Part shown: one piece after another, positions 63,019-64,000 of the stretch
How the letters are laid out: each line of letters starts with the position of its first letter
How positions within the stretch are numbered: the first letter of the stretch is position 1
NCBI GenBank assembly: GCA_020637895.1
Contig: JACKJP010000002.1
Location: 248,001-312,000 of the forward strand
Length of the DNA stretch: 64,000 nucleotides
Direction of reading: 5' to 3'
Source of the DNA: Rhodobiaceae bacterium
Lineage (GTDB): Bacteria; Pseudomonadota; Alphaproteobacteria; Rhizobiales; Tepidamorphaceae
Position numbers and translations under genes: made by a program
Notes under the pieces: generated by a model
Seen by the model: the letters and a program-made list of their open reading frames with translations, nothing else
What the model was told of the DNA's origin: nothing
Database searches by the model: none

Positions 63019-64000
63019 ATGAACGAACCGCGATACGGCAAGTTGACAAGAGAACTCATGGCGGCTTTCGCCGATATTGTCGGTCCCGCCAATGCGTTGA
63101 CGGAGGCGGCCGATACGGCGCGCTATCTTCACGACTGGCGCGAACGCACACGCGCTGAAACGCCGCTTGTCCTGCGGCCGGGCAACACCGATGAAGTGTC
63201 GCGCATCATGAAGATTGCCGATCGCGAACGCATTCCTGTCGTGCCGCAAGGCGGCGGAACCGGACTCGCAGGAGGCCATCTGCCGAGCGAGGGTCTGGGC
63301 GAGATCATCATCTCGCTCGAGCGGATGAACCGGTTGCGCGACGTGGACACTGCGGGCATGTCGCTGACGGCCGAAGCCGGCATGACATTACAGGTCGTGC
63401 AGGACGCCGCTGAAAATGCCGGCCAGTATTTCGGCCTGAGGATTGCTTCGCAGGGTTCCTGCATGATCGGGGGTAATCTCTCCACCAATGCCGGCGGCAT
63501 CGGCGTCATCGCCTACGGGAATGCAAGGTCGCTCTGTCTGGGACTGGAGGTTGTCCTTGCCGATGGTCGTATCTGGAACGGACTCGGCGCGCTCAGGAAG
63601 GACAATACGGGCTATGACCTCCGCGACCTTTTCATTGGAGCCGAGGGAACCCTCGGCATCATCACCGCAGCGACGCTGAAGCTTCATGCCAAACCGGCGC
63701 GCACGGTCACCGCGCTTGCAGGGGTGGCATCCCCTGACGCCGCGCTCACCCTTCTTAGCCGACTAATTAAATCGGCTGGACCTGGGGTGACAGCCGCTGA
63801 GCTAATGGCGCGGCGGGCGATCGAATTTACGCTTCGCCATGCTGCCGACGTCCGTGATCCGATGGAAGCGCCCCATCCCTGGTACCTGCTGACAGACCTT
63901 TCATCGACCAGCGAGGACTCCGATCTCGAGCAGCTTTTGGAGGAAGTACTATCGGGCGCGATAGAAGCCGGAGAAGTGGAAGACGCGGTTGTCGCCAGCT
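63019..64000 (+). CDS. FAD-linked oxidase (D-lactate/2-hydroxyglutarate dehydrogenase type), partial
   Basis: The frame begins at ATG 63019 (MNEPRYGKLTRELMAAFADI) and stays open to the window edge, so the end is missing. The visible 327 residues show the FAD-binding PCMH motif VVPQGGGTGLAGGHLPSEGL. GGNLSTNAGGIGVIAYGNAR and LRKDNTGYDLRDLFIGAEGT follow, then LGIITAATLKLHAKPARTVT. These enzymes oxidise D-2-hydroxyacids and pass electrons to the respiratory chain. The substrate may be D-lactate, glycolate or D-2-hydroxyglutarate. It is 11 bases after the Sua5/TsaC-like gene. Confidence 0.9.
   Translation, partial: MNEPRYGKLTRELMAAFADIVGPANALTEAADTARYLHDWRERTRAETPLVLRPGNTDEVSRIMKIADRERIPVVPQGGGTGLAGGHLPSEGLGEIIISLERMNRLRDVDTAGMSLTAEAGMTLQVVQDAAENAGQYFGLRIASQGSCMIGGNLSTNAGGIGVIAYGNARSLCLGLEVVLADGRIWNGLGALRKDNTGYDLRDLFIGAEGTLGIITAATLKLHAKPARTVTALAGVASPDAALTLLSRLIKSAGPGVTAAELMARRAIEFTLRHAADVRDPMEAPHPWYLLTDLSSTSEDSDLEQLLEEVLSGAIEAGEVEDAVVAS

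Overview
The window is high-GC DNA with tightly packed, often overlapping genes. The set of housekeeping genes (a RibB fused to a dead GTP cyclohydrolase-like domain, DUF1499, dxs with tlyA, xseB, fabI, and a two-cysteine-cluster RNA uracil methyltransferase) together with several acyl-CoA catabolic genes suggests an aerobic alphaproteobacterium of the Hyphomicrobiales/Parvibaculales type. The genus cannot be fixed from the sequence alone. No rRNA, CRISPR array, insertion sequence or phage gene was seen.

Layout. (1) 1-2960: the end of an envelope/glycan locus on the minus strand, with a family 2 glycosyltransferase, a large toroid-like (heparinase-like) protein and a flippase-like membrane protein cut by the window edge. 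(2) 3020-4397: a TetR regulator, an empty stretch and two tRNA genes (Pro-CGG and Gln-TTG). (3) 4413-25172: a catabolic block of about 20 kb, mostly minus strand. It has two PaaG-like isomerases, three CaiB/BaiF-family enzymes, a nitroreductase, and a five-gene run resembling the Rhodopseudomonas ali/bad alicyclic-acid genes (CoA ligase, enoyl-CoA hydratase, BadH-like dehydrogenase, acyl-CoA dehydrogenase, BadI-like ring hydrolase). Further SDRs, a MaoC protein, a hydratase, an unidentified permease, an acyl-CoA dehydrogenase, an NDP-forming acyl-CoA synthetase and a second TetR follow. (4) 25398-37709: a cysteine-less thiolase homologue with a DUF35 partner, a hydroxyisobutyrate-dehydrogenase relative, a three-part TRAP transporter, a gcdH-etfB-etfA operon, and a thiolase with a fused hydratase/dehydrogenase. 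(5) 37791-64000: mostly core genes (bioY, pdxH, a DnaJ-family gene, fabI, aroC, ribB, ald, tlyA, dxs, xseB, threonylcarbamoyl-AMP synthase) mixed with a few more acyl-CoA genes.

How it fits together (inference). A cyclic carboxylic acid would be imported, possibly by the TRAP system, activated by the ligase at 11922-13541, then dehydrogenated, hydrated, oxidised and hydrolytically opened to a pimeloyl-CoA-like dicarboxylyl-CoA. The fused hydratase/dehydrogenase and thiolase at 34509-37709 would shorten it to glutaryl-CoA. GcdH would then take it to crotonyl-CoA, passing electrons to ETF. No benzoyl-CoA reductase genes are present, so the likely substrates are already alicyclic.

The most interesting non-coding signal is a 20-bp inverted-repeat motif, roughly TTGAATGA-N4-TCATTCAA. 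It occurs in six intergenic positions (6209, 14403, 24395, 25241, 31077, 34414), all next to acyl-CoA or transport genes. Two TetR proteins that resemble each other along their whole length flank the main catabolic block. This looks like a local regulon uniting ring cleavage, uptake and beta-oxidation.
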